The notes under the pieces are model-generated. The model did not search any database and was not told where the DNA came from. It was given only the letters and a program-made list of their open reading frames with translations. Shown one piece after another: positions 45,981 through 58,033 of a stretch of 64,000 nt of DNA. A program made the translations under genes and the position numbers. The stretch covers positions 55,262,096 to 55,326,095 of the forward strand of contig OY743177.1 in assembly GCA_963555705.1 (NCBI GenBank), written 5' to 3'. Positions within the stretch are counted from its first letter, which is position 1. Every line of letters starts with the position of its first letter. Source of the DNA: Ligustrum vulgare (lineage: Eukaryota > Streptophyta > Magnoliopsida > Lamiales > Oleaceae).

Positions 45981-48288
45981 ATGCAGGAAGTGCAAGTAAA
46001 TTCGGAAATGGAAGCTTCATATGTTGGAATTCTGGGTAATTAATTAGTCGATGCTTTGCAGTACATAAATTAATTGTGTACTTAAAAAAACATGCCATGG
46101 TTGAAATTAAATTAAATTAATGGTGGATTTATGTGATGAAATGGTTTTTCTTCTCTGTAATGGCAGTTTTGCAGTTGGCTAATGTATTGGCCTCGTACAC
46201 ATTGTGGATGCTGCAAACATATTTAACAGACGTATGGAAATTGAGTTTTACTCATGCTGCTGGGATTTTGAACATTTGGAAGGGAATTACGATGATATTG
46301 CCAGTGGGGTTTATCTTCTTCGTCGACGCCTTTCTGGGACATTATGGAATGCTTGTGCTGTCCAGTTCAGCCTTCTGTTTGGTAATTAGTTAATAAACAA
46401 TCCTATATACATGATTTTGTTTAATTGCAAATCGAAAAATTAACAATTTCGTCCAAATATTCTTCACCAATGGATCCATGTCTTAATTGTATTGAGTTTT
46501 TTCTTTGGATGTTTGTAGTGAATGATTTGCAAATCTACTCAAACTTTTTCCAGGGTCTGGGTCTTCTTTCCGCGTCTACGCCACCAGTGCTCGTCTGTTA
46601 CTTGGGCACCTGCAAAAATTATGAGCCAGAATATGTATCTGCCGCACGAAAAGCTTTGTTCTATACGGCCCTGGCATTGATAGCTGTAGGAAAAGCTGGT
46701 CTCCTCGTCTCTGCAAAACCTTTTCTATTAGAACAGAGAGAGAACAACTCTGATGTGCATGGCAAACAGGTGCAGGACAAACAAAGTGAGAACAACCCTG
46801 ATGTGCATTCGGTGCAGGACAAACAGAGTGAGAACGACCCTGATGTGCATCCGGTGCAGGGAAAACAGAGTGAGAACCCCCCTGAAGTGCATCCGGTGCA
46901 TGACAAACAGAGTGAGAACAACCCTGATGTGCATCCGGTGCAGGGAAAACAGAGTGAGAACGACCCTGATGTGAATGCGGTGCAGGGCAAACCGAGTGAG
47001 AACACCCCTGAAGTGCATTTGGTGCAGATCAAACAGAGTGAGAACGACTCTGATGTGCATCTGGTACAGGACAGACAGAGTGAGAAGGTGCAGGGCAAAC
47101 AGAGTGAGAAGGACCCTGATGAGCATCCGGTGATCAAGGTGATTCTGATGGTCATTATGTCATTGATTGGGGGTATAGGTGTTCCACTCATTAAACCATG
47201 GTCAATCCGGTTTGGAGTTCCAGCAATCTATACTTTTGTGGCAACACTAGTATTTTTATGTATGTCGTGTCTATACAAAATATCCAAACCAAAGGGGAGT
47301 CCATGGACAAATGTTTGCAGAGTCTTCGTGGCCTGCGCTTTGAAAAAAGGAGATGGCGGCACTGCTGAGTCACAACAGCAACAACAAATTACAAATACTC
47401 GTTTTCTGAGGTATTTATTTCAATATTAGACACACACAATAATATATAATAACTAATTAAACTCGTCCCTGCAGGTGCTTAGAGAAGGCTGCCTTGCCAA
47501 ATAAGAATGTAGAAGACGAAGAGAATAGATGGAGGAATTGCACGACCTCAGAAGTAGAAGAAGCACAAATTGTTGTTCGGATGGTTCCAATGTGGATGAC
47601 ATTCGTAGTTTGTGGGATCGTGTCTTCTATTGGAAACACTTACTTTGTAGAACAAGCAGAAAATTTGGATGGAAACCTTGGAAAATGGAAAGCTCCTCCT
47701 CTAGTTCTTCTGTTGGTGTATGGCCTCGCAAAGACCATATTTGCCATATTATATACCCGTATGAAACGCTGCTTTTCCCGTAGATTTAGTAAATATGCAC
47801 CCCCGGTAGGCATTGCGATGGCTATGGTATTCTCAATACTATGTTGCATAACTGCTGCCAAAGTTGAGACTCAAAGGCTGAATGTGATTAGAGCCCATAG
47901 TTTACCTGACAAACCTGAAGAAAAGATTCCAATGAGTATGTTTTGGCTGATCTTGCCCTTCTTCCTCCTTGCTGGCCAGGATGCATTTTTTGAGATGGGT
48001 GTTAAAGGATTCTTCACGACTCAGGGTCCCGAGTCGATGAGAAATTACCTCATTCATTCCCCCCAGGGAGTACTTGGTCTAGGATTCATAGGCAGTGTGG
48101 TTTCGGTTCACGTGGTTGGTGAAGTTACTCGTGAGAAAGGACCTAGCTGGTTTCAATTTACATTGAATCGGAGTCGTTTAGATAAATACTATTGGGTGCT
48201 TGCAGCTTTGAGTTCTGCAAATCTACTCGTGTACATTTTGATTGCTTTCCGTTATAGATACAAGGACCCCTCACCCTGCAGACGATGA
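45981..48288 (+). CDS. NRT1/PTR family (NPF5-like) transporter
   Basis: Exons 45981-46035, 46167-46381, 46554-47410 and 47475-48288 join in phase to 646 residues. It is a proton-coupled transporter of the major facilitator type, probably with 12 membrane segments. Landmarks are YLTDVWKLSFTHAAGILN, FVDAFLGHYGML, STPPVL, GTCKNYEPE, IKPWSIRFGVPAI, KGSPWTNVCRVFVA, WLILPFFLLAGQDAFFEMG and KGPSWFQFTLNRSRLDKYYW. Residues 163-282 are a tandem repeat of 14 residues inserted between two membrane segments. NPF5 members carry peptides, nitrate or hormones; the substrate cannot be told. The start could be 45981 or the later ATG at 46008. The C-terminus may be shortened by a frameshift: another frame stays open to 48337. 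Confidence 0.88.
46770..47129 (+). repeat. 42-bp coding minisatellite in the NPF gene
   Basis: Eight 14-residue units of the VQGKQSENDPDVHP type plus one shortened 8-residue unit (VQDRQSEK), and a diverged unit just before. All keep frame: the full unit is 42 bp and the short one 24 bp. The stretch is acidic and polar and lies in the hydrophilic loop after FLLEQ, before VIKVILMVIMSLIG. Confidence 0.95.
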
Positions 48289-48337
48289 AAAGGAAATGGA
48301 TGAAGACTATCTCGGACGACTTGGTCTTGACTGGTGA

Positions 48338-48832
48338 GAATGGCGCCTAAAGCTCTTACTAGTTATTATTGTGTAATTTTACTATTTTCGATCTTGTCCA
48401 ATGAACTACTATATTGTGAATACACGGTATTAAATATAAAAAATGATATTACATTGCAATAAATATTAAAAATTTACAAATACTAAAACTAATTCAAATT
48501 ATAAAGCTTCTTTAAATAGTAAAAGTCAATTTACATATTTATTTAAATAATAAATGACGGTTATTTGCATCTCATAATCATAATCAAAATATACAAATAA
48601 CAATCACAATTTTGTTTAATGGTACTCATTATTTAAAACATCATTTTTTTTTCAAACTTATTTTCAATCACATACAATAAATAAAATAATGTACGCATAA
48701 AGTTAAATAATACAAAATGAAAATTTACACAATTTTTTGCATTTGACTCTTGTATTTAATATATATATTTTTTTTAGTTTTCAATCTAAAATTTAGCATA
48801 ATAATTATAAATGTGTGTTGTAAAAAAATTTA
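48338..48832. other. AT-rich region downstream of the NPF gene
   Basis: It presumably includes the NPF 3' UTR. Very AT-rich; no other feature recognised. Confidence 0.5.
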
Positions 48833-48986
48833 GCCTTTATTTGGCAATTAAAAAAAAAATGTTTTTAACACAATTTCTCAAATTATTTTCGAACTACATA
48901 TATTTTATCTCCATTTTTCAATGATACATCTTACATCGCAAAAATAAAAAAATATTTTTAAACACAATTTTGTTTACAAATAGATC
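48833..48986. mobile_element. Tourist-like MITE, diverged copy
   Basis: The left edge gcctttatttggca and the core tttatctccatttttcaatg resemble the family; the right edge near acaaatagatc is weak. Boundaries are approximate. Confidence 0.5.
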
Positions 48987-49112
48987 TATTTGAGAAAATT
49001 TGTGATTTATAAAAATATATATACATTATTTTTTCAAATTTTCCGACCACTCAAATATTCATTCAAATAAGGAAAAAAAAAGTCAAATTAAAAATTAAAA
49101 AAGAGAGTAAAC

Positions 49113-49156
49113 GCGGCTGTCAACTAACAGCCGCTTTTTTTTTTTTTTTTTTTTTT
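49113..49156. other. 8-bp perfect hairpin followed by a T tract
   Basis: gcggctgt-caacta-acagccgc is followed by about 22 T residues. In a plant nucleus this is not a bacterial terminator. It may be the remnant of a transposon subterminal repeat or a pol III stop. No gene is attached. Confidence 0.6.
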
Positions 49157-49587
49157 GAGACTGCAGCAATTCTAAAAAAAAAAAAAAAATTAAGCTATTA
49201 GTGGGAAATTATGGGAGGAATTTTTTTTTTTTTTCTGCACTTCTCATTTTATATAGTAGATTCTCTTTTGCAATTGTACATGTGTGCAACAAGGAAGAGT
49301 TTGTACCTTGTACTATATATTATATATGTAACATTAATTAAGAATTGTAGAATTGTGGAAGAAGGTTGTATAAGGTCATTTCCAACCCCCAAACACTAAA
49401 TTTGAAGGTAACATTACATTAGCACATGTATTTCAAGAATATAACTAATGAATCACCTGTGCGATGCAAGGAAAGTAATGTCTAAATAAAGAAACAATGA
49501 TTCGATAATAGATGATCTACTGGTTAAGATTAAATGAAATTAGCAAATCAAACATTACATCATTAAATGTTAATTTCGCGTTATTAC

Positions 49588-49735
49588 CAATTTTGGAAAA
49601 CTTCGTCATAAACATTTGTTATTAAATTTATTGGTCTTCCCTCCTTATCACAAATCAACATCTTCAATCCCAAACAACTGGTCACCCTAAAAATCACAAC
49701 ATAAAGTTGAATATGAGTAAACACTGATCTCTTAA
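49588..49735 (-). pseudogene. Helitron helicase C-terminal fragment
   Basis: The minus frame reads VFTHIQLYVVIFRVTS then GLKMLICDKEGRP and NVYDEVFQNW, the closing motif of plant Helitron PIF1-type helicases (normally LYVAxSRVTS). About 48 codons remain. It differs from the fragment at 5513-5773 and comes from another subfamily. Confidence 0.8.
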
Positions 49736-50595
49736 TTAGAAGTCCAACATGCGAATAATAAAGAAGAGTTTACAAACATTTAGGCCAAAAACAATAAAAT
49801 ATAACAAAAACAGGGAGGGGAGGGGGGGATCGAACTTCGTTTTTAATTGCCAAAGAACAATATCACCTAAAATTCAACACAAAATTAGGACCAGTGACTA
49901 ATGTATGTTAACTTTGACCCGATCCAAAACGTACTACCCGGCCGAAACCGCCATTTAATCTGTACAGATATGCCCTATAACATTTTGGTCCCCATATAAA
50001 TAACTCCTTCCTGACCGTCTGCATTCCAATTGCGTCACTCCCTTATTATTTCCTCCATGGCTTCCTCTCGTAAACATTGGCACAGAAGACGAATTTATTT
50101 ACTCAGAAACACTTTGTTTTCAAAGTTATGGTCGTTACTCTAAGCAGTCACCGATGTGACGGATCTTTAGCCTATGTGTTGCAAAATTAGAAAACCCATG
50201 GATGTATTCCACGATAAATTCGAACCCTATCATGAATCTAAAATTTATGAAGAAATATCATGCACATATTGTAGCTACCATAATCTGTTTCTTATTTGGT
50301 TAGTTTTTTGTGATGACTGAAAATTTCTTGATTTGTGATTTAAAACCTAGCTTCTCTATTTTTCCATAGATTAAGATATTTTGACTTTTAAAATTTGCAC
50401 CAAATTAATTTATTTTTTAAAAACAAAATTAAATAAAAAGTGTAAATTTGTTTTTTCGGTTCGGATTTCACATTGATATATAACTTGAAGTTTTTTATTT
50501 CTTAAATCATTTAAATTAGTCTTTTCTCTTCATCCATTTTACCTTAGTACGATCCTTATGTTTGATTAATTAAATATACCAACATCGTTTCTTAA

Positions 50596-50760
50596 GCCTC
50601 TGTTTGAAAAAAATGTTTTTAAACATGTTTTTAAAAACACAATTTTTCAAACCACTTTTTAATTATAGATATTTTCTCTCTCCATTTTTTAACCACATAT
50701 TTTACTTAGAAAACATAAAAAATATGTTTTTAATTACAATTTTTTTTTATAAACAGAGCC
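50596..50760. mobile_element. Tourist-like MITE inside the Helitron relic
   Basis: GCCTCTGTTT at the left, GGCTCTGTTT (reverse complement) at the right, TAA at 50593-50595 and 50761-50763. Core: ttttctctctccattttttaac. It inserted after the Helitron. Confidence 0.8.
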
Positions 50761-51175
50761 TAATGCATTTCTCGTAGAGTAGATTTTTTCTATTAGTATA
50801 GATTTTTTATACAGCACATCGCATTTAGAAAACAAAACAATATGTATTACCATTTGAAAATAAACACAATTTGTAATTGGAAACAAAACAATCTATAATC
50901 TGAAAATAAAACAATAAAAAAAATATTGATTATTATTGTAGTGTCAAAAAAATGACCTCTTAAAGAACTTGGGAATGTTGTTTAATGTGTGCTATTTTTA
51001 TAAAATTCAATTACTGAAGAATGTTTCGATGTTTAATAGACTTTATGCATATTATTTGACTCGTACATCAATTGTTACTATCTACTTAAAGTGTTTTAAG
51101 TTCAAATGCATGATTAGTATAGATGTTTGAACTATATATAACAACTCAATGCATATTCATTTAATCGTATATCAA

Positions 51176-52424
51176 TTATTAAAATCCTTTTAAACCGTTG
51201 ATTTTTAGTTTTTATGTATGATTGTTACAGGATTTATTTTTTTAAAATGGTAAAAGATATACTAATTAATCAAGTGGACGCCTTGTTTGTAGTTAAATAT
51301 CATTTTTACAGCTATTAAAAAAAAATCATGATAGAACAATGTAAGAAAATAGCAGCAATAGACATAACATACGATAGATAGAATTCGTGCAAAAAGCTCA
51401 AAAACAGGGGAAAAAATAGTAACAATAAGCAACACAGGAAAAATTAAATAGATGTATATATAGTCTTCTTATAGTTGAAAATTTTTTTACCCTCAATATG
51501 TATGAAGTGAATACTATAATTAATTTTGAAAAAATTCTTATAGCCTTCTTATAATTGAAAAAATTTGAAAAGCGCGCGCGCGCGCACACACACACACACA
51601 CATAAGTACTAAAATCGAGGTGATTGAATTTTGGTAATCAAAGTACTAATGTTGGAAATTGTGCAACATTGAAGTCAAATTAATAAATTTGGTGAAAAAA
51701 ATGTATATAATATTGGACAGTCACTTTTGGCGGGATATTTGTAATGGGACTCGCATTAGCTCAGCTACTTTTATAAATAAATAGATATAGATATAGATTA
51801 TTAAAATCCTTTTAAATTGTTGATTTTTAATTTTTATGTATGATTGTTACAGAATTTATTTTTTTTAAATGGTAAAAGATATACTGATTAATCAAGTGAA
51901 CACCTTGTTTGTAGTTAAATATCATTTTTACAGCTATAAAAAAAAAAAAAAAAAATCATGATAGAACAATTTAAGAAAATAGCAGCAATAGACATAATAT
52001 ACGATAGATAGAATTCGTGCAAAAAGCTCAAAAATTGGAAAAAAAATAGTATTGAGAAGCAACACAGGTAAAATTAAGTGGTAAAATTAAGTAGATATAT
52101 ATAGTCTTCTTATAGTTGAAAAAATGTTGACCCTCAATATGTATGAAGTGAATACTATAATTAATTTTGAAAAATTCTTATAGCCTTCTTATAATTGAAA
52201 ATTTTGAAAAGCAAACATGTGTGTGTGTGCGCCCGCGCGCGCGAGTGCTGAAACCTTGGTGATTGAATTTTGGTAATCAAAGTACTAATGTTGGAAATCG
52301 TGCAACATTGAAGTTAAATGATAATAAAAAAATTGTATATAAACTCTATTTTGAGTAGTCGCTTTTGGCGGGAAATATGTAATGAGACTCACATTAGCTC
52401 AACTATTTTTATATATAATATAGA
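51176..52424 (-). repeat. 622-bp tandem duplication of the Helitron 5' region
   Basis: The segments about 51176-51797 and 51798-52424 align over their whole length with many substitutions. Each ends on the right in a Helitron-like 5' terminus and shares the phrases catgatagaacaat, gacataacatacgatag and attagctca. Each carries an alternating purine-pyrimidine tract: GC/AC at 51573-51602 and GT/GC at 52218-52243. Confidence 0.85.
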
Positions 52425-52429
52425 TTCTA

Positions 52430-52879
52430 AATTCTGGTAGCTGATTTTTTTTTTTTAGTTTTCAAGTGGTAATAACAATTAATTAAATTAATTATTACAT
52501 AATTATATTTAAACTCCAAATCCTACCCAAACCAATCAAGTTTGGTACAATGTCTCTGTCAACTCTCTCTTCTGCCTCTCTCTTAACTCCTTCTCTCAAC
52601 CTCGAGATCGCAGATGCAGCTCGCCGCTGAGTCTCACCGGAGGTCGTCAATGAAGATGTCCAATAATTAGGTAATTGGGGTTGAGGTGATTTAAATAGTG
52701 ATTGTGACCAATTATTAGGTAATTGTGACCAAAACGTCTATTAAATGTAAACTTGTGACGAGTACGAGATGTGACTAATTATTAAGTAAATGGGATCAAA
52801 ATATTAACTAAGTGTGACTTTGTGCAACTTGTGATAAGTGCGGGACGTGATAAGAAAACGAGGAAATTGTGATAAATAA
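52430..52879. other. Intergenic DNA with a 26-codon frame
   Basis: A short ATG frame at 52550-52630 (MSLSTLSSASLLTPSL...) in CT-rich DNA looks like the start of a plastid transit peptide but stops after 26 codons. Downstream the phrase attaggtaattg recurs. No complete gene is recognised. Confidence 0.35.
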
Positions 52880-53044
52880 GCCATTGTTCGGTAAAATGGT
52901 TTAAAAACCATTTATAATCACTCAAATTTCTAATACAACTTTTTAACCACACATATTTTCTCTCTTAAATTTTTAACCCTCCATTTCTTCGAGATCAGCA
53001 CAATAAACCAATTTTTAAACTGGTTTCTGCCTCCGAACAGAGTC
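52880..53044. mobile_element. Tourist-like MITE
   Basis: Left gccattgttcggt, right ccgaacagagtc, TAA at 52877-52879 and 53045-53047; core ttttaaccacacatattttctc. Confidence 0.75.
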
Positions 53045-53749
53045 TAAATTTTATGTCACAAAATATTAGGTAATTGTTGTAGCAATCGAGAAATTTCTGA
53101 TTTAATATTAAATAAATATTTTTATTTTCTAGAAACGTGTCGCTATATTTAAACCCATTATTAAATTTTAAGTATGTCGTCTAGTCATATTATGAATTCG
53201 AGCCAATAAACATAAATTTTTAGTCAAAGTTGCCTTTAAATCCAAAATTCAAAATTTAATTTTAAAACCCAATTTTTTTTATTCGAATTAAACTCCAGCT
53301 TATTATCCTTTCAAATCAAAATTTGAAACACATGAGTTTATCATTTTATTAAATTTCAAATATGAATTCCCCATTTGTCTTGGCAAATTCGGATAACTAC
53401 TTTATCCCATCGTTTTACTCATCCATTCTTATCTGGTTTCTCAATTATCCTACCATTAACTTGGTTAATCTTGAAACCCAAAAACTTTATCTTCTCCCAC
53501 GATTATCTGATAAAATCCATCCAAGATTTTCCACAATTTCAATCTGAATCAAATACTTCCAGTATAAGCCCCATGTCATCATGCAACCCAAGCAAATTAA
53601 GACTTCTACACACTCGATAAGCTTTATTTCTCCCAAATAGCTGAATTGCCTTCACAAACACCATAACCTGCTAAAACGATCAAACCCCCAAGCCCCCACA
53701 CACTAACGCTCAACGCCACTACCATTAGTCAGTCCTCCACCACAGAACC

Positions 53750-54532
53750 TGTTGAGAAAATTCCTTTCTCTAAAATGAAATATCCGCTATAATGAAGTAA
53801 ACACAAACTAGAAAGCAAAGAAAGAATCAAGAAATCGATAGAAATAGTAATTATAATTTAGGACTTGAATCGCATGGAATGCTATCCTAAAAGCTAAATT
53901 CGCGCTCTCTCCAAAGAGAATGCTAAAGGGCCTCCAAGCAATTTGCTTTAGCGGATTTCAAGTCTCAAATCAAGTATCAAATAGCACAATTGAAAACTTG
54001 GAAACAAGGTACAAGGAGAGCAATTTAGAAAAGATTCTAACTTTGAAGAACAAGAAGTAAAGGGTGATAATCTCAATGTATTGATGTTGGATTGTACTTG
54101 TAAATCATGAATTTTATCCCTATTTATAGAATTCCATCACCCATTTTCGTTGTTCATGCAACTCTTCACAAAAAAGTGCAAGTTATTATTGAAAAGGTGC
54201 ATGAGAAAATCTGAAAATTTTCTCCAACGGTCAAATTTTATAACCGCGTGATCGCGCAGTATGAGACCTACGTGATCGCATGATGACCATATTTTTAAAT
54301 CAGATAAGAAATCACTTAACCATGAGATCGCTGGACCATTAACCATGCGATCGTGTGGTTCATATTTTGGCCGGACCCTCCAAGTCCGGTCCTGACCAAC
54401 TGGTCCATCCATTTCGATCTATCCAGACTATATGGTCCTATTTTTACACTTTTTGGACCGGTTCTCTATGTTTCAATCCGGTTATTGCACTTTACAACAT
54501 TTATAAATATATTTGAACAACATTTTATAACA
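53750..54532 (-). repeat. 3' LTR of the 7.6-kb copia element
   Basis: 783 bp, ending ...ataaca on the plus strand. The adjoining polypurine tract on the minus strand is CAAGTGGGGGAT (54533-54544), as expected at a copia 3' LTR. Confidence 0.9.
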
Positions 54533-55092
54533 ATCCCCCACTTGTTCAAATATATAAACTCAACTTTGAATCATAAACGATGCCACGCATAAAATAAGAT
54601 ATCTTTCGATTTGAACCTTATATTAGTGCTAACATTGCAAAGTAATATCGAAATCTCAGGTAGCTTTGGCTTTGAAACAGTTATCTCTTATGACATTACT
54701 GGAGATATCGCACACGTGAACATTCTTGCTCAATACGTTCCACACAATTTACTTTGGCGCGTTAATGGCCTTGCGCCCATCCGAATTCATGAACTTTTCA
54801 GAAAGTAACTCCAACTTTCCTTGAAGCGGCACCACTTCTAAGTTCATATAGGAGAAATTCTTACAGTGTCTTTGTAACTTTTAAAGACACTTGTACTAAG
54901 TACTGAATTTCTTTAAGATTTACTCAACCCTCCAAAACAGTTACCCCAACACTTACATCCTTAGTATAGAGCTTTTTAAATTATTTTCTAAGTGCTGCAA
55001 CAATTCACTTATCCAATGACTTGTTGTTACCCTTTGAACCCGTGAATTACTCATTTCGTAATGACAGGTAGGGTTTCCGTCATTGGTGAATT

Positions 55093-57912
55093 TTATGATA
55101 GGAGTTTAAGCCCCATCCTACTCGATATTTGTCTTACCAACTCTTTGGTAAGTGATTTTGTGAATGGATCAGCCAAATTTTCACTTGATCTCACATAGGT
55201 AAGTGAAATTATTCCATTCTTTATTAATTTTCTTATGTAATCATGTCTAAGATTCATATGCCTAGACTTTCCATTGTAGACTTCATTATAAGCCCTTGCA
55301 AGAGTAACTTGACTATCACATAGTATAGATATTGAAGACTCATTCTTCGTATCTAGTGGTACTTCATAAAGAAGGTCCTTAAGCCACTCTGCTTCTTTTC
55401 CAGTTTCAGCTAATGCAACAAACTCAGATTCCATAGTACAATGTATAATCATTTTTTGTTTCTTTGATCTCCAAGAAACAGCACCACCTCCAAGTGTAAA
55501 CAACCATCCCGAGGTTGATTTATTTTCTCCAGCACTTGATATCCTACTTGCATCGGTATATCCTTCAAGTATAGCTGGGAATTTGGAATTATTGGAGTCC
55601 AAGGTTTTTAGTTCTCTTTAAATAACCAAGAACTCTTCCAATTGCTTTCCAATATTCAACACTTGGATTACTAGTAAACCTACTAAGTTTACTTACGGCA
55701 AATGCAATGTCCGGTCTTGTGCATTGAACAACATACATTAGACTCCCAATTGCACTCACATATTCGAGTTGTCCAATAGCCCTATCAACATTCTTTACAA
55801 GTTTAATACTTGAATCAAATGGGGTATTTGCCTCTTTAATGTTCAAATGTTTGAACCTTTCAATCACATTCTCAATATAATGTGATTGAGTTAATGCATA
55901 TCCCAACTCATTCTTGATCACTTTTATACCCAATATGGTATCTACTCGACCAAGATCTTTCATTTTGAATGTTGATGATAGAAACCTCTTCGTTTCTTTT
56001 ATACCATTCATGTGATTACTTATAATCAACATGTCGTCCACATATAAACACAAAAATATAATAAGTTTATCATAGTTTTTGATATATAAACATTTATCTA
56101 CCACATTGTGTGAAAAATCAAAAGACGTAATTACATTATCAAATTTCTCATGCCATTTTTTTGGGAGCTTGTTTTAAACCATATAATGATTTAAAAAGTT
56201 TACAAACTTTATTTTCATTTCCCGGAAGAATAAAGCCTTTCGGTTGCTCCATATAAGCTTCTTCATCTAATTCTCCATTTAAAAATGTAGTCTTAACATC
56301 CATTTGATGCACAAATAGATCATATATGGAAGATAATGCAAATAAAATTCTAATAGTTGTGATCCTAGCCACGGGTGCATAAGTGTCAAAATAATCTATT
56401 CCTTCCTTTTTTCGAAAACCTTTAGCAATTAATCTTTCTTTATAAGTTTGGATTGAACCATCAGTATTGTATTTCCTTCGAAATACCCACTTGCAACTAA
56501 TGGCTTTTGATCCATGCGGTAAATCAACAATCTTCCAAGTATTGTTGGACATTATAGAATTCATTTCATCATTGATAGCATCCTTTCAAAATGTGCTATC
56601 TCTAGAAGTCATTGCTTCTTTATAGGTTTTAGGATCGCTATCAATTTGAAGAACATATGGAATTGTTCTTACTATATCTTCCTTACTTGCTTCAACCAAG
56701 TATAGGGAAATTCTTTGAGAATCAATCTCATCGTGTCCTAATACCTTCTTTTTCCGAGATCTCTTGCTTCTTCGAGGTTCACTAGTCTCAATTACATCTT
56801 GAGAAGATATTTTTAGTGATTTAGAAGCAAAAAATTCATTTTGAATTTTGAGAAATATCATCAACGCTTAATGAATTCTCAAAAAATTCTAAATCTCGTG
56901 ATTCTATAATCACATTGGCTATTAGATCAAGTAGCTTATATGCTTACTATTTATAGCATATCCAACAAAGGCACTTTTGATCCCTCGTCCTAGTTTTATT
57001 CTACTAGGATTGGTGTTTTTATAATAAGCTAAACATCCCCACACTTTAAAATATCCAATGTTAGGTTTTCTATCTCTCCATAGTTCATAAGGTGAAACTT
57101 TAAGTTTCTTAGAAGGAATTCTATTATTAATGTGACATGCGGTAAGTAAGGTCTCTTCCCATAAATTATTAGGTAATTTGGACCTTGTTAACATAGCATT
57201 CACCATATCAACTAAAGTCCTATTTTTTCCTTCCGCTAGGCCATTTTGTTTCGGTATTCTAGGTGCACTACATTGATGAATGATGCCATGCTCTTCACAA
57301 AAAAATATCAAACTCTTTAGAAAAATATTCTCCACCTCTATCACTTCTAAGAACTTTAATCCTATTATCCTTTTGATTTTCTACTTCACTTTTATATGCT
57401 TTAAACATATGAAAAACCTCACTTTTATGTTTCATCAAATAAATATAACAAAATCTAGAGAAATCATCAATGAAAGTAATAAAATATTTATTTCCTCCTC
57501 TAGTAATCTTGCCATTTAGTTCACAAATATCGGTATGTACTAAGTCAAGAATATTAGACGGTTTTTCTACACTTTGAAAATGTTTTTTAATCATTTTTGA
57601 CTTAGTACAAATTTCACATTTATCATTCTTAGTAAATTCACAAGAAAGCATGTCATTTCTAATCATTCTATGTAAAGTAGAATATCCAATGTGCCCAAGT
57701 CTATTATGCTATAAATTTAAAGAACCCACAAAGTAAGAAGAATTTATTTTATTGATTGCATTATCAATAGTACACAACTTGACCATTTCAATAGTAGAAT
57801 AGCCATTCCCAACAAAGAAACCATTTCGGGATAATACAAGTTTTCCCAACTCAAAAATACATTTTACGCCTGGTTTTCCCAACAAATCACCACTTACAAG
57901 GTTTCTATTCAT
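55093..57912 (-). pseudogene. Copia pol: integrase, reverse transcriptase, RNase H
   Basis: Minus-strand blocks in order: the pre-integrase region (57709-57912, NRNLVSGDLLGKPGVK); integrase (57666-56922, with HTDICEL, FIDDFSRF and VLRSDRGGEY); reverse transcriptase (56564-55589, with ISCKWVFRRKYNTDGSI, LYGLKQAP and YVDDMLI); and RNase H (55602-55093, with [16 protein letters not shown] and [15 protein letters not shown]). The catalytic YVDD is intact. Breaks include a stop near 56590 and a frameshift in a 7-A run near 56156 after QAPKK. It is the best-preserved retroelement polymerase in the window but not functional. Confidence 0.9.
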
Positions 57913-58033
57913 ATCCGGTACATGTAAGACATTTGTGAGTGTATAACTTTTTCGGATGTGAACTGAAGATCAACATTCCCTTTGCCTATGACTTTCGAAT
58001 AATGTTCATTTTCCATTTGAATTTGTTGACCAT

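Larger units (their letters stand above)
49444..52424 (-). mobile_element. Helitron relic with duplicated 5' end
   Basis: On the minus strand the 5' end reads A/TCTATATTATATATAAAAATAG at 52424, a typical plant Helitron start, with no inverted repeats. A second such start is at 51797. Near the left edge lies a helicase C-terminal relic (49588-49735). Beyond it the decayed hairpin ccttgcatcgcacagg is followed by TTAG and T at 49444, close to the CTRR-T end rule. The element therefore spans 3.0 kb (or 2.35 kb from the inner start). It contains a later MITE. Terminal calls rest on short motifs. Confidence 0.6.

Noticed and set aside
46661..47191. Cys-rich protein frames antisense to the NPF repeat
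   Set aside because: They are shadows of the 42-bp repeat in the coding strand; the plus frame has clear NPF homology on both sides.
49113..49156. Rho-independent terminator
   Set aside because: Hairpin plus T tract looks like one, but the window is plant nuclear DNA with spliced genes and there is no gene upstream.
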